Below, in pieces: positions 5,376-5,424 of a stretch of 5,424 nt of DNA. Below the pieces are notes generated by a model, which was given only the letters and a program-made list of their open reading frames with translations, searched no databases and was not told where the DNA came from. Each line of letters begins with the position of its first letter. Within the stretch, counting starts at the first letter, position 1. The stretch comes from an uncultured Christensenella sp. GTDB taxonomy: Bacteria > Bacillota > Clostridia > Christensenellales > UBA3700. The stretch is from NCBI GenBank assembly GCA_910576875.1, contig CAJTKI010000080.1, forward strand, positions 1 through 5,424. Reading direction: 5' to 3'. The translations under genes and the position numbers were made by a program.

Positions 5376-5403
5376 ATCATAACACTCCCCCCCCCCTTGT
5401 CAA
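5376..5403 (-). promoter_or_regulatory. Distal rarA promoter with a 10-nt G tract in its spacer
   Basis: A consensus -35 box TTGACA (5398-5403) and a -10 box TATGAT (5376-5381, five of six consensus bases) are separated by 16 nt, ten of which are a continuous G run on the coding strand (C run at 5387-5396). Transcription would start near 5369 and read through the inverted repeat into rarA, giving a leader of about 130 nt. A change in tract length would directly change the -35/-10 spacing. Confidence 0.55.
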
Positions 5404-5424
5404 GCATTGATTGCAAATTGCGGC

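Overview
The window is 5.4 kb of a bacterial chromosome, almost certainly Bacillota and probably a Clostridia-like lineage. The support is a DUF1292 (YrzB-type) gene directly after ruvX, which is a Bacillota arrangement, strong AGGAGG-type ribosome binding sites, and sigma-A-type promoters in AT-rich gaps between moderately GC-rich genes. The species cannot be named from this sequence. Every gene is on the minus strand, so the window reads from right to left.

From the right, positions 5242-5424 are an upstream region with no clear gene. It holds two candidate promoters, a large GC-rich imperfect inverted repeat and a perfect consensus DnaA box. Next come rarA (AAA+ recombination/replication factor, 5241-3949), an ABC ATPase (3919-3149), its ABC-2-type membrane partner (3133-1418), ruvX (1388-966) and a DUF1292 protein with a Cys/His-rich tail (890-507). 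The gaps from rarA to ruvX are 29, 15 and 29 nt with no terminator in them, so these four genes probably form one operon. The DUF1292 gene also has its own well-formed promoter just after ruvX, and a strong intrinsic terminator follows it.

Left of that terminator, positions 59-436 contain no protein gene. A promoter with an AT-rich upstream tract is followed, exactly at its predicted start site, by about 100 nt of hairpins ending in a terminator-like stem; this could be a small RNA gene. Then comes the promoter of rpsB, a structured leader of about 100 nt, and the first 19 codons of rpsB (ribosomal protein S2), cut by the window edge.

Functionally the window joins a replication-fork maintenance factor (RarA), a two-gene ABC transporter of unknown substrate, a RuvX-type nuclease and a small acidic protein, next to the start of a ribosomal protein operon. 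The proteins are ordinary. The most unusual signals are non-coding: a 10-nt G tract inside a promoter spacer, a possibly leaderless rarA mRNA, a DnaA box upstream of rarA, and the candidate small RNA upstream of rpsB.
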